From contig JAQXJB010000005.1 in the NCBI GenBank assembly GCA_029008095.1, positions 1 to 54,592 on the forward strand: a stretch of 54,592 nucleotides of DNA, in the 5' to 3' direction. The position numbers and the translations under genes are program-made. The number at the start of each line of letters is the position of its first letter. Positions within the stretch are counted from its first letter, which is position 1. This DNA comes from Clostridiales bacterium. GTDB lineage: Bacteria > Bacillota > Clostridia > Oscillospirales > Oscillospiraceae. The notes under the pieces are model-generated. The model worked only from the letters and a program-made list of their open reading frames with translations. It made no database searches and had not been told where the DNA came from. Below are positions 25,011-33,100 of this stretch, piece after piece.

Positions 25011-26233
25011 ATTTTCAGTTCCTTTATGACTTTTTCCGCGGTCTCTACCGGGTCAGTCACCCTTACGGCGATTTCTTTCCAGCTATTATACAGCGGCGCA
25101 CGCGCTATGGCAAGCTGTGATGGGGTATATTTCTGTGAAAGCGGTCTGCCGTCGGTGGGCAGATCGTCTATGGGACGCTCCAGCAGGACGACGCGGCTGT
25201 TGCGCCGCAGCAGCGGCAGGTTTTCCGGGCGGGTCACCACGCCGCCGCCAGTGGCGATGACAAGCCCGCTTTCCCGGGAAATATCGGCCAGCACAGCGGT
25301 CTCAAGGCGGCGGAACTCCTCCTCGCCATCCTGAGCAAATATCTCCGGTATGGTCTTCCCCGCCCGCTTTACGATCTCGCCGTCCATGTCTACCAGCCTG
25401 CGCCCAAGGCGGGCTGCCAGCTCGCCTCCCACGGTGCTTTTGCCGCAGCCGGGCATACCGATAAGGGCTATATTCATGGTTGACGCGGCTATCACAGCGG
25501 TCACGCGGGCGGTCTCGCTCTCGGGTATTGTCCTGTCCGTGAACAGCTCGGAGGCGCAGCGCGCCTGCTCCACAAGCATGCCAAGACCGTTCACCGCCGC
25601 CATGCCAAGGCTCTCGGCCTGAAGGAGCAGCTTCGTGTGCGCCGGGTTATAAATAAGGTCCAGTACGGCCTTGCATTTGGGGAACACAGACAGATTCACC
25701 GCCGCAGCGTCCACTTCCGGATACATGCCCACGGGTGTTGCGTTTACTATCAGCGCCGCGTCGGCGTGGCGGTCGAGATTGGTGTAATTGTTCTCGCCCC
25801 GGCGGGAAATGGTGACGATTTCTCCCGCGCCGAGGCCGGCGAGCACCGCGCGGACGGTTTTAGCCGCCCCTCCGTCGCCCAGAACCAGAGCCTTCTTCCC
25901 GGCTACGCTCACGCCGGAGGTCTTTATCATATACATAAAGCCGTCGTAATCGGTGTTGTGTCCGTAAAGGCTGCCGTCCTCTCGGCGGACTATGGTGTTC
26001 ACGCTGCCGATTTTCTCAGCCGCCGTGGACAGCTCGGCACAGAATGGCATTACCGTCTGCTTATATGGAATGGTGACATTGATTCCTTTAAAGCCGCCTC
26101 TTCGTAGGAATTCCTCCACCTCTTCCGGCTCCCGCTCAAAGAGCGCGTATTCATACCCACCAAGCTCAGCGTGAATACGGGGCGAGAAGCTGTGACCCAG
26201 CTTTCTGCCCAGAAGCCCGTACATATCGCCCAT
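25007..26233 (-). CDS. aroE-aroK: Shikimate dehydrogenase - shikimate kinase fusion
   Basis: The 408-residue protein joins two enzymes. Residues 1-250 are AroE, with Lys58 of NVTIPYKQT and the NADP motif LGDGGAAKT (118-126). Residues 253-408 are AroK, with P-loop GMPGCGKST (259-267), DMDGEIVK and the ATGGGVV and GRPL motifs. It performs two consecutive steps, dehydroshikimate to shikimate 3-phosphate. A Met at 253 (STMNIALIG) is a natural start for free AroK, so the fusion is simple end-to-end. The start lies 3 bp after pheA. Confidence 0.93.
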   Translation of the reverse strand: MGDMYGLLGRKLGHSFSPRIHAELGGYEYALFEREPEEVEEFLRRGGFKGINVTIPYKQTVMPFCAELSTAAEKIGSVNTIVRREDGSLYGHNTDYDGFMYMIKTSGVSVAGKKALVLGDGGAAKTVRAVLAGLGAGEIVTISRRGENNYTNLDRHADAALIVNATPVGMYPEVDAAAVNLSVFPKCKAVLDLIYNPAHTKLLLQAESLGMAAVNGLGMLVEQARCASELFTDRTIPESETARVTAVIAASTMNIALIGMPGCGKSTVGGELAARLGRRLVDMDGEIVKRAGKTIPEIFAQDGEEEFRRLETAVLADISRESGLVIATGGGVVTRPENLPLLRRNSRVVLLERPIDDLPTDGRPLSQKYTPSQLAIARAPLYNSWKEIAVRVTDPVETAEKVIKELKI

Positions 26234-26236
26234 AGC

Positions 26237-27379
26237 TCACACCATCTCCGAATAGCTGCCCAGATACCTGAACTGCTCGCAGGAGGACTCCAGCTCACCG
26301 ATGAGGGTGATGAACTCGGGAGAATAGACGGAGGTCTCAAGGTCGAAATAGAACATGAACTCGAAGTCACGGTCGGGCAGCGGACGGCTCTCCAGCTTTG
26401 TGAGGTTGATGTCCAGCGCGTAGAAGCGGGAAAGGAGCTTATACAGAGCGCCGGGGCGGTGGTCGGTCATTATCATGACGCTGGTCTTGTCCGCGCCGGG
26501 ATATATCTCAAGATTTTTGGAGATGCAGATGAAGCGGGTGTAGTTATTTCCCTTATCCTGCACGGACTCGGCAAGGCAGGCAAGGTCATAAAGCTCGGCG
26601 CAGGCACGGGAGGACAAAGCCGCAACATCGCTGCGCTCGGACTCCGCCACCATCTTGGCTGCAATGGCTGTGTTCTCGCAGGTGGTAATCTTCACGCCGT
26701 TGAGCTTTTTAAGGAACTCGGCGCACTGGCTGATAGCCTGCTCATGGGAGTATATCTCCTTGATGTCCTCCAGCTTTACGCCCTTTTTGGCAAGAAGATT
26801 ATGGTCCACCTTCAGGCGGGTACTGCGGACGATGCTGAAATCATACTTTACCATCAGGTCGTATATCTTGTTCACGGAGCCTGCGGTGCTGTTTTCAAGG
26901 GGCAGCACGCCATAGGTGCAGAGACCCTGGTCAATGGCAGCGAACACGCCCTCAAAGCTGTTGAAATACATGATGTTGGGCACGGAGAAGAGCTTCTCAC
27001 AGGCTATCTGAGAGTACGCGCCCTCAACGCCCTGGCAGGCCACCTCGGCTCTTCTGGGAAAGAGCTTCTCCGTGTTGTCCACGGCGTCGCGGATGCGCTT
27101 CTGCAGAGCCGTGCCGTCGTTGATAAGCCGTCCCTGGTAGGAGCGGCTGAGCTCAAACATGAGGGAATAGAGCACATGCATATAGGACTTGAATTCTTCG
27201 TTGGTCTTGCCCACGATCTCATTAAGCTTCTGGCGCTCCCTGGCCTTATCCAGAACAGCCTTGCCGTTCGCCTTCTTATAACCGGCGATATCCGCCGCCA
27301 CCCTCATGCGCTCCTGAAACAGCCGCACGATCTCATCATCAATCTTATCTATCCGCTCTCTGAGCTCATTCAGTTCCAT
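26237..27379 (-). CDS. pheA: Chorismate mutase - prephenate dehydratase (P-protein)
   Basis: The 380-residue bifunctional enzyme has an AroQ-type chorismate mutase (residues 1-85; LRERIDKIDDEIVRLFQERM). It continues with prephenate dehydratase (about 105-285; NSTAGSV and the catalytic TRF in NYTRFICIS) and a C-terminal ACT domain with ESRP, the Phe-binding feedback site. It makes phenylpyruvate. AGGAGAACTGAACG precedes the ATG. Feedback by Phe on the protein and attenuation by Tyr/Phe on the operon would act together. Confidence 0.95.
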   Translation of the reverse strand: MELNELRERIDKIDDEIVRLFQERMRVAADIAGYKKANGKAVLDKARERQKLNEIVGKTNEEFKSYMHVLYSLMFELSRSYQGRLINDGTALQKRIRDAVDNTEKLFPRRAEVACQGVEGAYSQIACEKLFSVPNIMYFNSFEGVFAAIDQGLCTYGVLPLENSTAGSVNKIYDLMVKYDFSIVRSTRLKVDHNLLAKKGVKLEDIKEIYSHEQAISQCAEFLKKLNGVKITTCENTAIAAKMVAESERSDVAALSSRACAELYDLACLAESVQDKGNNYTRFICISKNLEIYPGADKTSVMIMTDHRPGALYKLLSRFYALDINLTKLESRPLPDRDFEFMFYFDLETSVYSPEFITLIGELESSCEQFRYLGSYSEMV

Positions 27380-27382
27380 CGT

Positions 27383-28474
27383 TCAGTTCTCCTTTATATA
27401 ATCAATATAAGCATCATAAACCGCGATAGCCGCCGCGGCCTCGATGCAAGGCACGGCTCTGGGAACTATACATGGGTCATGCCGTCCGCCGATATCCAGC
27501 TTAACGGCTGTCCCGGTATTGATATCAACGCTGTCCTGCTCCCTGCCGATGGATGGAGTAGGCTTTATAGCCGCCCGGAAGATAACGGGCATACCGGAGC
27601 TTATGCCGCCCAATATGCCGCCGTGGTTGTTCCCGGCGGTGCGTATTTCACCGTTTTCGTAAACAAAGGGGTCGTTATTCTCGCTGCCCCGCATATTCGC
27701 GGCGGCAAAGCCCGCGCCGAACTCAAGTCCCTTCACGGCGGGAACGCCAAATAGGATTTGAGCCATTCTGCCCTCAAGGCCGCCGAACATCGCATCGCCC
27801 ACGCCAACAGGCAGCCCCACCACGGCGCACTCGATAACGCCGCCAACGGAGTCTCCCTCGGCCCTTGCCGCCGCGATGGCTTCGCGCATAGCCGCGCCCG
27901 CCGTCTCGCTGACTGTGGGGAACGCGGCGCTTTTCACCTTGTCCATCAGCGCCTTATCCACTTTTACCGGGTCGAAGGGCTCGTCCGGCACATTGGCAAT
28001 GGAGGCGATATGCGCGCCTACCTCTATGCCCGCCCCGGCAAGAAGCTGAATGCAGATGCCGCCCGCTATGCAAAGGGGCGCCGTAAGGCGGCCGGAAAAG
28101 TGGCCGCCGCCCCGCGCGTCCTGAGCGCCGTGATACTTCACCTGGGCGGTGAAATCGGCGTGACCGGGACGGGGCGTGTTTTTCAGCTTATCGTAATCTC
28201 CGGAGCGCTGGTTGGTATTGCGGATGATCGCCGCCAGCGGCGCTCCGCAGGTATGTCCGTCGATGAGGCCGGAGAGTATCTCCGGCATATCCGCCTCCTT
28301 GCGGGCGGTGGAATATTCATTCTTACCGGGAGCACGGCGGCCAAGGAACGCCGCCAGCTCGTCCAGATCTATCCGCTTTCCGGCAGGCAGTCCGTCCACT
28401 ACCACGCCGATGGCCTCGGAATGGGACTGGCCGAATATGCTTACCTTTATGTTTTCGCCGCAGCAGGATGGCAT
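27383..28474 (-). CDS. aroC: Chorismate synthase
   Basis: The 363-residue FMN-dependent enzyme eliminates phosphate from EPSP to give chorismate. It shows the family signatures at the N-terminus (FGQSHSEAIGVVVDGLPAG), the RPGHAD motif and RGSENNDP near the C-terminal third. AAGGAGATG precedes the ATG within the spacer after aroA. Confidence 0.96.
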   Translation of the reverse strand: MPSCCGENIKVSIFGQSHSEAIGVVVDGLPAGKRIDLDELAAFLGRRAPGKNEYSTARKEADMPEILSGLIDGHTCGAPLAAIIRNTNQRSGDYDKLKNTPRPGHADFTAQVKYHGAQDARGGGHFSGRLTAPLCIAGGICIQLLAGAGIEVGAHIASIANVPDEPFDPVKVDKALMDKVKSAAFPTVSETAGAAMREAIAAARAEGDSVGGVIECAVVGLPVGVGDAMFGGLEGRMAQILFGVPAVKGLEFGAGFAAANMRGSENNDPFVYENGEIRTAGNNHGGILGGISSGMPVIFRAAIKPTPSIGREQDSVDINTGTAVKLDIGGRHDPCIVPRAVPCIEAAAAIAVYDAYIDYIKEN

Positions 28475-28477
28475 ATT

Positions 28478-29734
28478 TTACATCTCCTTAATAATGCCGC
28501 CGAGCGCGGCGTAATCCTCGAAAAACGCGGGATATGACTTTGCCACAGCCTGGGACTCCCGTATGATGACCTCTTCTCCGGCGGCGCAGGATGCCACAGC
28601 CGCCGCCATCGCGATACGGTGGTCATTAAAGGAGCTTACCTCGCCCCCGTGAAGCCCGCCGCCGCGAATGACAAGACCGTCATCGGTCTCGGCGACCTCC
28701 GCGCCGAGGTTTCTCAACAGAGCCGCCGTGGAGGCTATGCGGTCGCTTTCCTTCATGCGCAGCCGCCCGGCGTTGTATATGCGGGTTTCCCCCTCCGCCG
28801 TGGCCGCCGTCACAGCCAGCACCGGCACAAGGTCGGGGATGTTCTTCGCGTCTATCTCTATGCCCCTCAGCCTTGAGGGCGAGACCGTAACGCAGCCGCC
28901 CTCTGTCCTGACATCCGCACCGAATCGCGCAAGCAACTCAGCCACCGCTCGGTCGCCCTGTCCGGAAGTCATGTCCATACCGGAAACGCTGACTGGCTTG
29001 CGCCCAATAGCGCCCGCGCAGAGCCAGAAGGCCGCGTTGGACCAATCGCCCTCCACCTCGGCTTTGCCGGGTGAGCGGTACTTCTGCCCACCGGGGATAA
29101 TGTATGACGTACCGTTTTTTATTACCTCCACGCCGAAAAGCTTCAGCGCGGAAACGGTCATATCTATATAAGGCTCGGACTCTGGCTGTCCGTCCAGCTC
29201 AATGACGCTCTCACCGCCGGTAAGGGGCAGGGCGAACATCAGGCCGCTGATATACTGGGAGGACACCTTCGCGGGCAGCTTATAGGCCCCCGGGCGCAGA
29301 CGCCCCGACACGCTGATAGGCAGGCTATCTGCGGAGATCTCTGCGCCCCCTGCCCGCAGCGCCGCGCAAAGCTCGCCCATAGGCCGCTGGGGCAGTCTGC
29401 CCCGGCCCACGAAGGTCACTTTTTTGCCCATCGCGCATGCCACGGGAAGCAGAAATCTCAGGGTCGAGCCGCTTTCTCCGCAGTCCAGCTCCGCCGCTCC
29501 CCCGCCGTTTCCCACGGGCAGGACGGAATACACCCCATCCGCCCGGCTCAGTCTCGCGCCGAGAGCGTTCAGGCAGGCAGCCGTGGCCTCGATATCTTCA
29601 TTTATCGCGGGACAGTATATCTCGCACGCCCCCTCCGCCAGTGCGGAGCAGATGAGCATTCTGTGCGCCTGGGATTTGGAGGGTATCGCCCTCACTGTCC
29701 CGCACAGAGCGCTGCCGTTGACTTTTCTATCCAT
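28478..29734 (-). CDS. aroA: 3-phosphoshikimate 1-carboxyvinyltransferase (EPSP synthase)
   Basis: The 418-residue enzyme adds enolpyruvate from PEP to shikimate 3-phosphate. Conserved SKSQAHRMLICSAL near the N-terminus, DCGESGSTLRFLLPV and the RMKESDRI loop are present. The glyphosate-site loop reads ESGSTLRFL rather than the class I LGNAGTAMR, so it resembles class II/other EPSP synthases. AAGAGGAAT lies over the aroB stop. Confidence 0.95.
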   Translation of the reverse strand: MDRKVNGSALCGTVRAIPSKSQAHRMLICSALAEGACEIYCPAINEDIEATAACLNALGARLSRADGVYSVLPVGNGGGAAELDCGESGSTLRFLLPVACAMGKKVTFVGRGRLPQRPMGELCAALRAGGAEISADSLPISVSGRLRPGAYKLPAKVSSQYISGLMFALPLTGGESVIELDGQPESEPYIDMTVSALKLFGVEVIKNGTSYIIPGGQKYRSPGKAEVEGDWSNAAFWLCAGAIGRKPVSVSGMDMTSGQGDRAVAELLARFGADVRTEGGCVTVSPSRLRGIEIDAKNIPDLVPVLAVTAATAEGETRIYNAGRLRMKESDRIASTAALLRNLGAEVAETDDGLVIRGGGLHGGEVSSFNDHRIAMAAAVASCAAGEEVIIRESQAVAKSYPAFFEDYAALGGIIKEM

Positions 29735-29743
29735 ATATTCCTC

Positions 29744-30796
29744 TTAAAGTCCGGCGGAAACGAAGCTTTCCAGCTCCTCCACCGGGGTCTTTCTTATAAC
29801 GCAGCGGCCTATCGTCTCGGGGATGATAAGGTCAATGGTTCTGCCGGAGCGTTTTTTATCAGCCATCATTGCCCCGGCGAGCTGCGCCGCCGTGAAATTC
29901 GTCTCCGTTGGCAAGCCGTAGGCCTTTATGAGCTTTATCAGCTCGTCCCGGCACTCCGCGCCGCAGAATCCAAGCTTTACCGAGGCGCGGGTCACGACCG
30001 CCATTCCCACCGCTACCGCGCTGCCGTGGGTCAGCTCATAATGATTGAGCAGCTCCACCGCGTGGCCAACGGTATGGCCGAAGTTCAGCAGCTTTCTGGG
30101 GCCGGTATCCCGCTCATCGGCTTCCACCACGTCCCGCTTTATCTCCACGCAGCGCATGACTACCTCCTCGCTGCCTGCGAGAGAGGTATCCGCCAGCTTA
30201 TCAAACAGCGCCGCGTCCTTTATCATGCCGTATTTTATTATCTCCGCGCAGCCGTCCCGGAAGGTCTGCTTCTCAAGGGTCTTGAAGGTCTCGCAGTCGC
30301 AGAGCACCAGCTCCGGCTGGTAGAAAGCACCCAGCAAATTCTTGCCGCCGGGCAGATCCACCGCCGTCTTGCCGCCAACCGAGGAATCCACCGCCGCCAA
30401 CAGCGTTGTCGGGAGCTGGATGAAGCCGATACCCCGGCGGTATGTAGCGGCGGCAAAGCCCGTCAAATCACCGACCACTCCGCCGCCAAGAGCAACCGCG
30501 GCGTCTCCGCCGCTCAGCCCCTTCCCGGCCATGAAATTTATAAGCTTCAGATAATTTTCCGGGGTCTTGCTTTCCTCCCCGTGGGGGATAACGAACTTTT
30601 CCACCCGGTAGCCCGCCGCCGTCAGTGAGTTTTCCACTCGCGCGCCGTAGATGGCGTCCACGGTGTCGTCGGTGACAAGGCAAATCACGCTGCCGGAATT
30701 GACTGCGCGTATACGCTCGCCCGCCTCGTCCAGCACATTGCGGTCTATTACCACATCATAGCGCCGGGAGGCGTTTACTCTCACGCGCCCGCTCAT
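29744..30796 (-). CDS. aroB: 3-dehydroquinate synthase
   Basis: The 350-residue NAD- and metal-dependent enzyme converts DAHP to 3-dehydroquinate. The motifs IPHGEESKTPENY, ALGGGVVGDLTGFAAATYRRG, DSSVGGKTAVD and the metal-site NFGHTVGHAVE (with H downstream in THGSAVA) are intact. It overlaps tyrA by ATGA (30793-30796). Confidence 0.96.
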   Translation of the reverse strand: MSGRVRVNASRRYDVVIDRNVLDEAGERIRAVNSGSVICLVTDDTVDAIYGARVENSLTAAGYRVEKFVIPHGEESKTPENYLKLINFMAGKGLSGGDAAVALGGGVVGDLTGFAAATYRRGIGFIQLPTTLLAAVDSSVGGKTAVDLPGGKNLLGAFYQPELVLCDCETFKTLEKQTFRDGCAEIIKYGMIKDAALFDKLADTSLAGSEEVVMRCVEIKRDVVEADERDTGPRKLLNFGHTVGHAVELLNHYELTHGSAVAVGMAVVTRASVKLGFCGAECRDELIKLIKAYGLPTETNFTAAQLAGAMMADKKRSGRTIDLIIPETIGRCVIRKTPVEELESFVSAGL

Positions 30797-31623
30797 TTGT
30801 CCGCCTCTTCCTTGCAGCGCCGTCCCTCGGCCAGAAGCTCCTGCAGCGTTGCCCCGTCGCCGTCCCTGATGGCATTTCTGTACTCTTCAAGGGAGGCTAT
30901 CAGTCCATCCAGCTCGGATACCAGATAATCCGCGTTTTCAAGGAAAAGTTCCGTCCACATGACCTCGTTAAGCTTGGCAACGCGGGTAAGATCCTTATAG
31001 CTGCCCGCCGAGAAGCCCCGGTGTGCCTTTGCCGTGGGACTCTTGATGTAGGCATTGGAAACAACATGAGCCATCTGGGAGGTGAAGGCAATCATCCTGT
31101 CGTGCTCCTCGGAGGTGGAAATTGTTATCCTGCCGAACTGAGCCGGGGCGAGGATGTCCTTTATGCGCTCCAGCAGCCCGATATCATCATAATTGGGTGG
31201 CACGATTATCATGGAAGCGCCCTTAAAAAGATTGGAGCGGCTGTACTTAAAGCCGGAATATTGCAGTCCCGCCATCGGGTGGCCGCCTGCGTAGGTGAAG
31301 CCATACTTTTCCGCGATGGCGAAGCAGGGGCGGCATACCTCTCTCTTTACGCCGCAGTAGTCGATGACAACGGCGTTTTTGCTGATATACGCCGCGTTGT
31401 CCTCCAGCCACTGCACACTGGCCTTCGGGTAGAGAGCAATAAGGATAAGCTCACATTCCGGCAGGGTCGCCGCGTCCAGAGTACCGTCCGCGACGCCCTG
31501 AAGCATGGCCATTTCCAGAATGGCGGAGTCCTTATCCGCCGCGAAAACCTCATGTCCCGCTTCCTTGTATGCCTTCGCCATTGAGCCGCCGATAAGGCCG
31601 AGGCCAACTATGCCTGTTTTCAT
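30793..31623 (-). CDS. tyrA: Prephenate dehydrogenase
   Basis: The 276-residue NAD enzyme oxidises prephenate to 4-hydroxyphenylpyruvate for tyrosine. The Rossmann motif VGLGLIGGSMAKA lies at residues 4-16, HPMAG and SQMAHVVSNA are the family's catalytic blocks, and no ACT domain follows, so feedback must act elsewhere. ATG 31623 overlaps the aroF stop as ATGA; the open frame upstream to 31656 lies within aroF and is ignored. Confidence 0.94.
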   Translation of the reverse strand: MKTGIVGLGLIGGSMAKAYKEAGHEVFAADKDSAILEMAMLQGVADGTLDAATLPECELILIALYPKASVQWLEDNAAYISKNAVVIDYCGVKREVCRPCFAIAEKYGFTYAGGHPMAGLQYSGFKYSRSNLFKGASMIIVPPNYDDIGLLERIKDILAPAQFGRITISTSEEHDRMIAFTSQMAHVVSNAYIKSPTAKAHRGFSAGSYKDLTRVAKLNEVMWTELFLENADYLVSELDGLIASLEEYRNAIRDGDGATLQELLAEGRRCKEEADK

Positions 31624-32624
31624 TTCGTAATGACCTCTCTTATAGCGTTCACGCACTTGACAACGTCGTCAAACTCCGCGGGAGTGAGGGACTGAGCGCC
31701 GTCGCAAAGGGCATTCTTGGGGTCGTTATGAACCTCTATCATGATGCCGTCCGCTCCGCAGGCCGCGGCAGCCATTGCCATAGGCTTTACAAGTCTCGCG
31801 ATGCCGGTGGCGTGGCTGGGGTCAATGACCACAGGAAGATGGGTCATCTCATGGAGCATAGGGACGCAGGAGAGGTCGAGGGTATTTCTGGTGGCGGTCT
31901 CGAAGGTTCTGATGCCGCGCTCGCAGAGTATGACCTGCTCGTTGCCGCCGGCCATGATGTACTCGGCGCTCATAAGCAGTTCCTGGAGGGTGCTTGCCAT
32001 TCCGCGCTTGAGAAGGATGGGCTTTCTCATTCTGCCCAGCTCCTTGAGCAGCTCGAAGTTCTGCATATTTCTCGCGCCCACCTGGATAACGTCCACGTTA
32101 TCGAAATACTCAAGCTGGTGAATGTCCATTACTTCGGTGACGATGGGCAGACCCGTCTGCGCCTTGGCGTGCTCCAGAAGCTTGATGCCCTCTCCCTGAA
32201 GGCCCTGGAAGGAGTATGGCGAGGTGCGGGGCTTGAAAGCTCCGCCGCGCAGCATTCCGGCGCCGGAGGCCTTTACGCAGCGGGCTACCTCGCTGATCTG
32301 GTCGGGCGTCTCAACGGAGCATGGGCCAGCGATGAACTGGAAGTTGCCGCCACCTATCTTCACGCCGCCCACGTCCACGACGGTGTCCTCGGGGTGGAAC
32401 TTTCTGTTCGCGCTCTTATAAGGCTCGCTGACACGCTTGACGTTCTCGATTATATCAAGACCCATGAGAAGGTCAGTGTCTATCCTTGTGGTGTCGCCGA
32501 TAAGGCCGAGGATGGTGTGGCTCTCGCCCCTGGAAAGATGGACGCTGAGTCCGCGGTTTTCAAACCATGAGCAAAGGTTCTCTATCTGCTTGTCGGAGGC
32601 GCCTGCCTTGAGAATTGCTATCAT
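31620..32624 (-). CDS. aroF: DAHP synthase with N-terminal regulatory domain
   Basis: The 334-residue enzyme joins PEP and erythrose 4-phosphate in the first step. The first 70 residues form a ferredoxin-like domain as in Thermotoga-type (AroA-I beta) DAHP synthases, which in that family confers feedback control. The barrel starts near residue 85, with FIAGPCSVE, LRGGAFKPRTSPYSFQG and DPSHATG. The start ATG 32624 follows AAGGAG, which merges with the U-tract of the attenuator. First structural gene of the operon. Confidence 0.95.
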   Translation of the reverse strand: MIAILKAGASDKQIENLCSWFENRGLSVHLSRGESHTILGLIGDTTRIDTDLLMGLDIIENVKRVSEPYKSANRKFHPEDTVVDVGGVKIGGGNFQFIAGPCSVETPDQISEVARCVKASGAGMLRGGAFKPRTSPYSFQGLQGEGIKLLEHAKAQTGLPIVTEVMDIHQLEYFDNVDVIQVGARNMQNFELLKELGRMRKPILLKRGMASTLQELLMSAEYIMAGGNEQVILCERGIRTFETATRNTLDLSCVPMLHEMTHLPVVIDPSHATGIARLVKPMAMAAAACGADGIMIEVHNDPKNALCDGAQSLTPAEFDDVVKCVNAIREVITK

Positions 32625-32640
32625 TTTAAATACACTCCTT

Positions 32641-32677
32641 AAAAACAAATAGACCGTGCAGCGTTCTCTGCACGGTC
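32641..32677 (-). terminator. Attenuator terminator of the aro operon
   Basis: On the minus strand GACCGTGCAG pairs with CTGCACGGTC (32677-32668 with 32661-32652) around a 6-base loop. TATTTGTTTTT (32651-32641) follows directly, then the aroF ribosome site. It lies between the leader peptide and aroF and ends transcripts before the structural genes when formed. Confidence 0.88.
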
Positions 32678-32728
32678 CGAAGATTTATCGAATAAAAGTC
32701 GGAACAAAAATTTACGCAGCAGAAAACG
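32662..32728 (-). promoter_or_regulatory. Antiterminator pairing of the aro attenuator
   Basis: CGTTTTCTGC (32728-32719, within the leader-peptide gene after the Tyr/Phe run) can pair with GCAGAGAACG (32671-32662, left arm end and loop of the terminator) over 10 bp, nine Watson-Crick and one G-U. Pairing excludes the terminator. A competing helix within the leader gene, TTTACGCAGC (32779-32770) with GCTGCGTAAA (32720-32711), closes a smaller hairpin (TTTTACTT/AAGTAAAA). Confidence 0.75.
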
Positions 32729-32792
32729 CTTTTACTTCAGAACGGCTAAAGTAAAAGTAAAAATATACGGCTGCGTAAAGCTTATTCAGCAT
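32712..32792 (-). CDS. Tyr/Phe leader peptide of the aro operon
   Basis: A 26-residue ORF with a strong ribosome site (AAGGAG, 32806-32801, 8 bases before ATG). The peptide has four Tyr and four Phe, six of them alternating at residues 10-15 (YFYFYF). It lies about 25 nt after the predicted transcript start and before the terminator. Slow translation of the Tyr/Phe run when charged tRNA-Tyr or tRNA-Phe is scarce would leave the antiterminator segment free. The features match the classical pheA/trp-type leader peptides of enterobacteria, which are rarely reported for Firmicutes. Function inferred from structure. Confidence 0.82.
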   Translation of the reverse strand: MLNKLYAAVYFYFYFSRSEVKAFSAA

Positions 32793-32824
32793 GGGTGTTG
32801 CTCCTTGATACTTTAATTGGATAA

Positions 32825-32853
32825 ATTGTAGCACTATTATTTTTGCCTGTCAA
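32825..32853 (-). promoter_or_regulatory. Promoter of the aro operon
   Basis: On the minus strand TTGACA (32853-32848), a 17-base spacer and TACAAT (32830-32825). Transcript start is expected near 32818. Confidence 0.85.
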
Positions 32854-32996
32854 CACTTATTTTTCGGAATTTTATATTAATTTTCCGTGTTTTTAGCTCT
32901 CATTCATATATAGAAAGCACCCCAATCCTGTTTCAGCGCTTAAAAAAATAAAGCTCTGTCCCCCTACTATTCACAATAATATACATTTTTTCTCCT

Positions 32997-33065
32997 GCAA
33001 AGCATTATTTTTTATCGTCTCGCAAAGCATTAATACTTGTTTTTTCCTTACATATGTTGTAGAAT
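32997..33065 (+). promoter_or_regulatory. Promoter of the UroD-like gene with 11-bp direct repeat
   Basis: TTGTTT (33037-33042), a 17-base spacer and TAGAAT (33060-33065). GCAAAGCATTA occurs twice, at 32997-33007 and 33022-33032, 25 bp apart and ending 5 bases before the -35. Such paired half-sites on one face upstream of a weak -35 suit an activator; the protein is unknown. Confidence 0.55.
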
Positions 33066-33100
33066 AGAGCGTAATTGATTAAATTAAAGAGGTGTGCCCA

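Noticed and set aside
32641-32830. T-box riboswitch before aroF
   Set aside because: No AGGGUGGnACCGCG-like T-box sequence or specifier stem is present; the leader ORF and attenuator explain the region.
33092-33100. GTG start three codons before the UroD-like ATG
   Set aside because: It overlaps the ribosome site AGAGG that serves the ATG at 33101.
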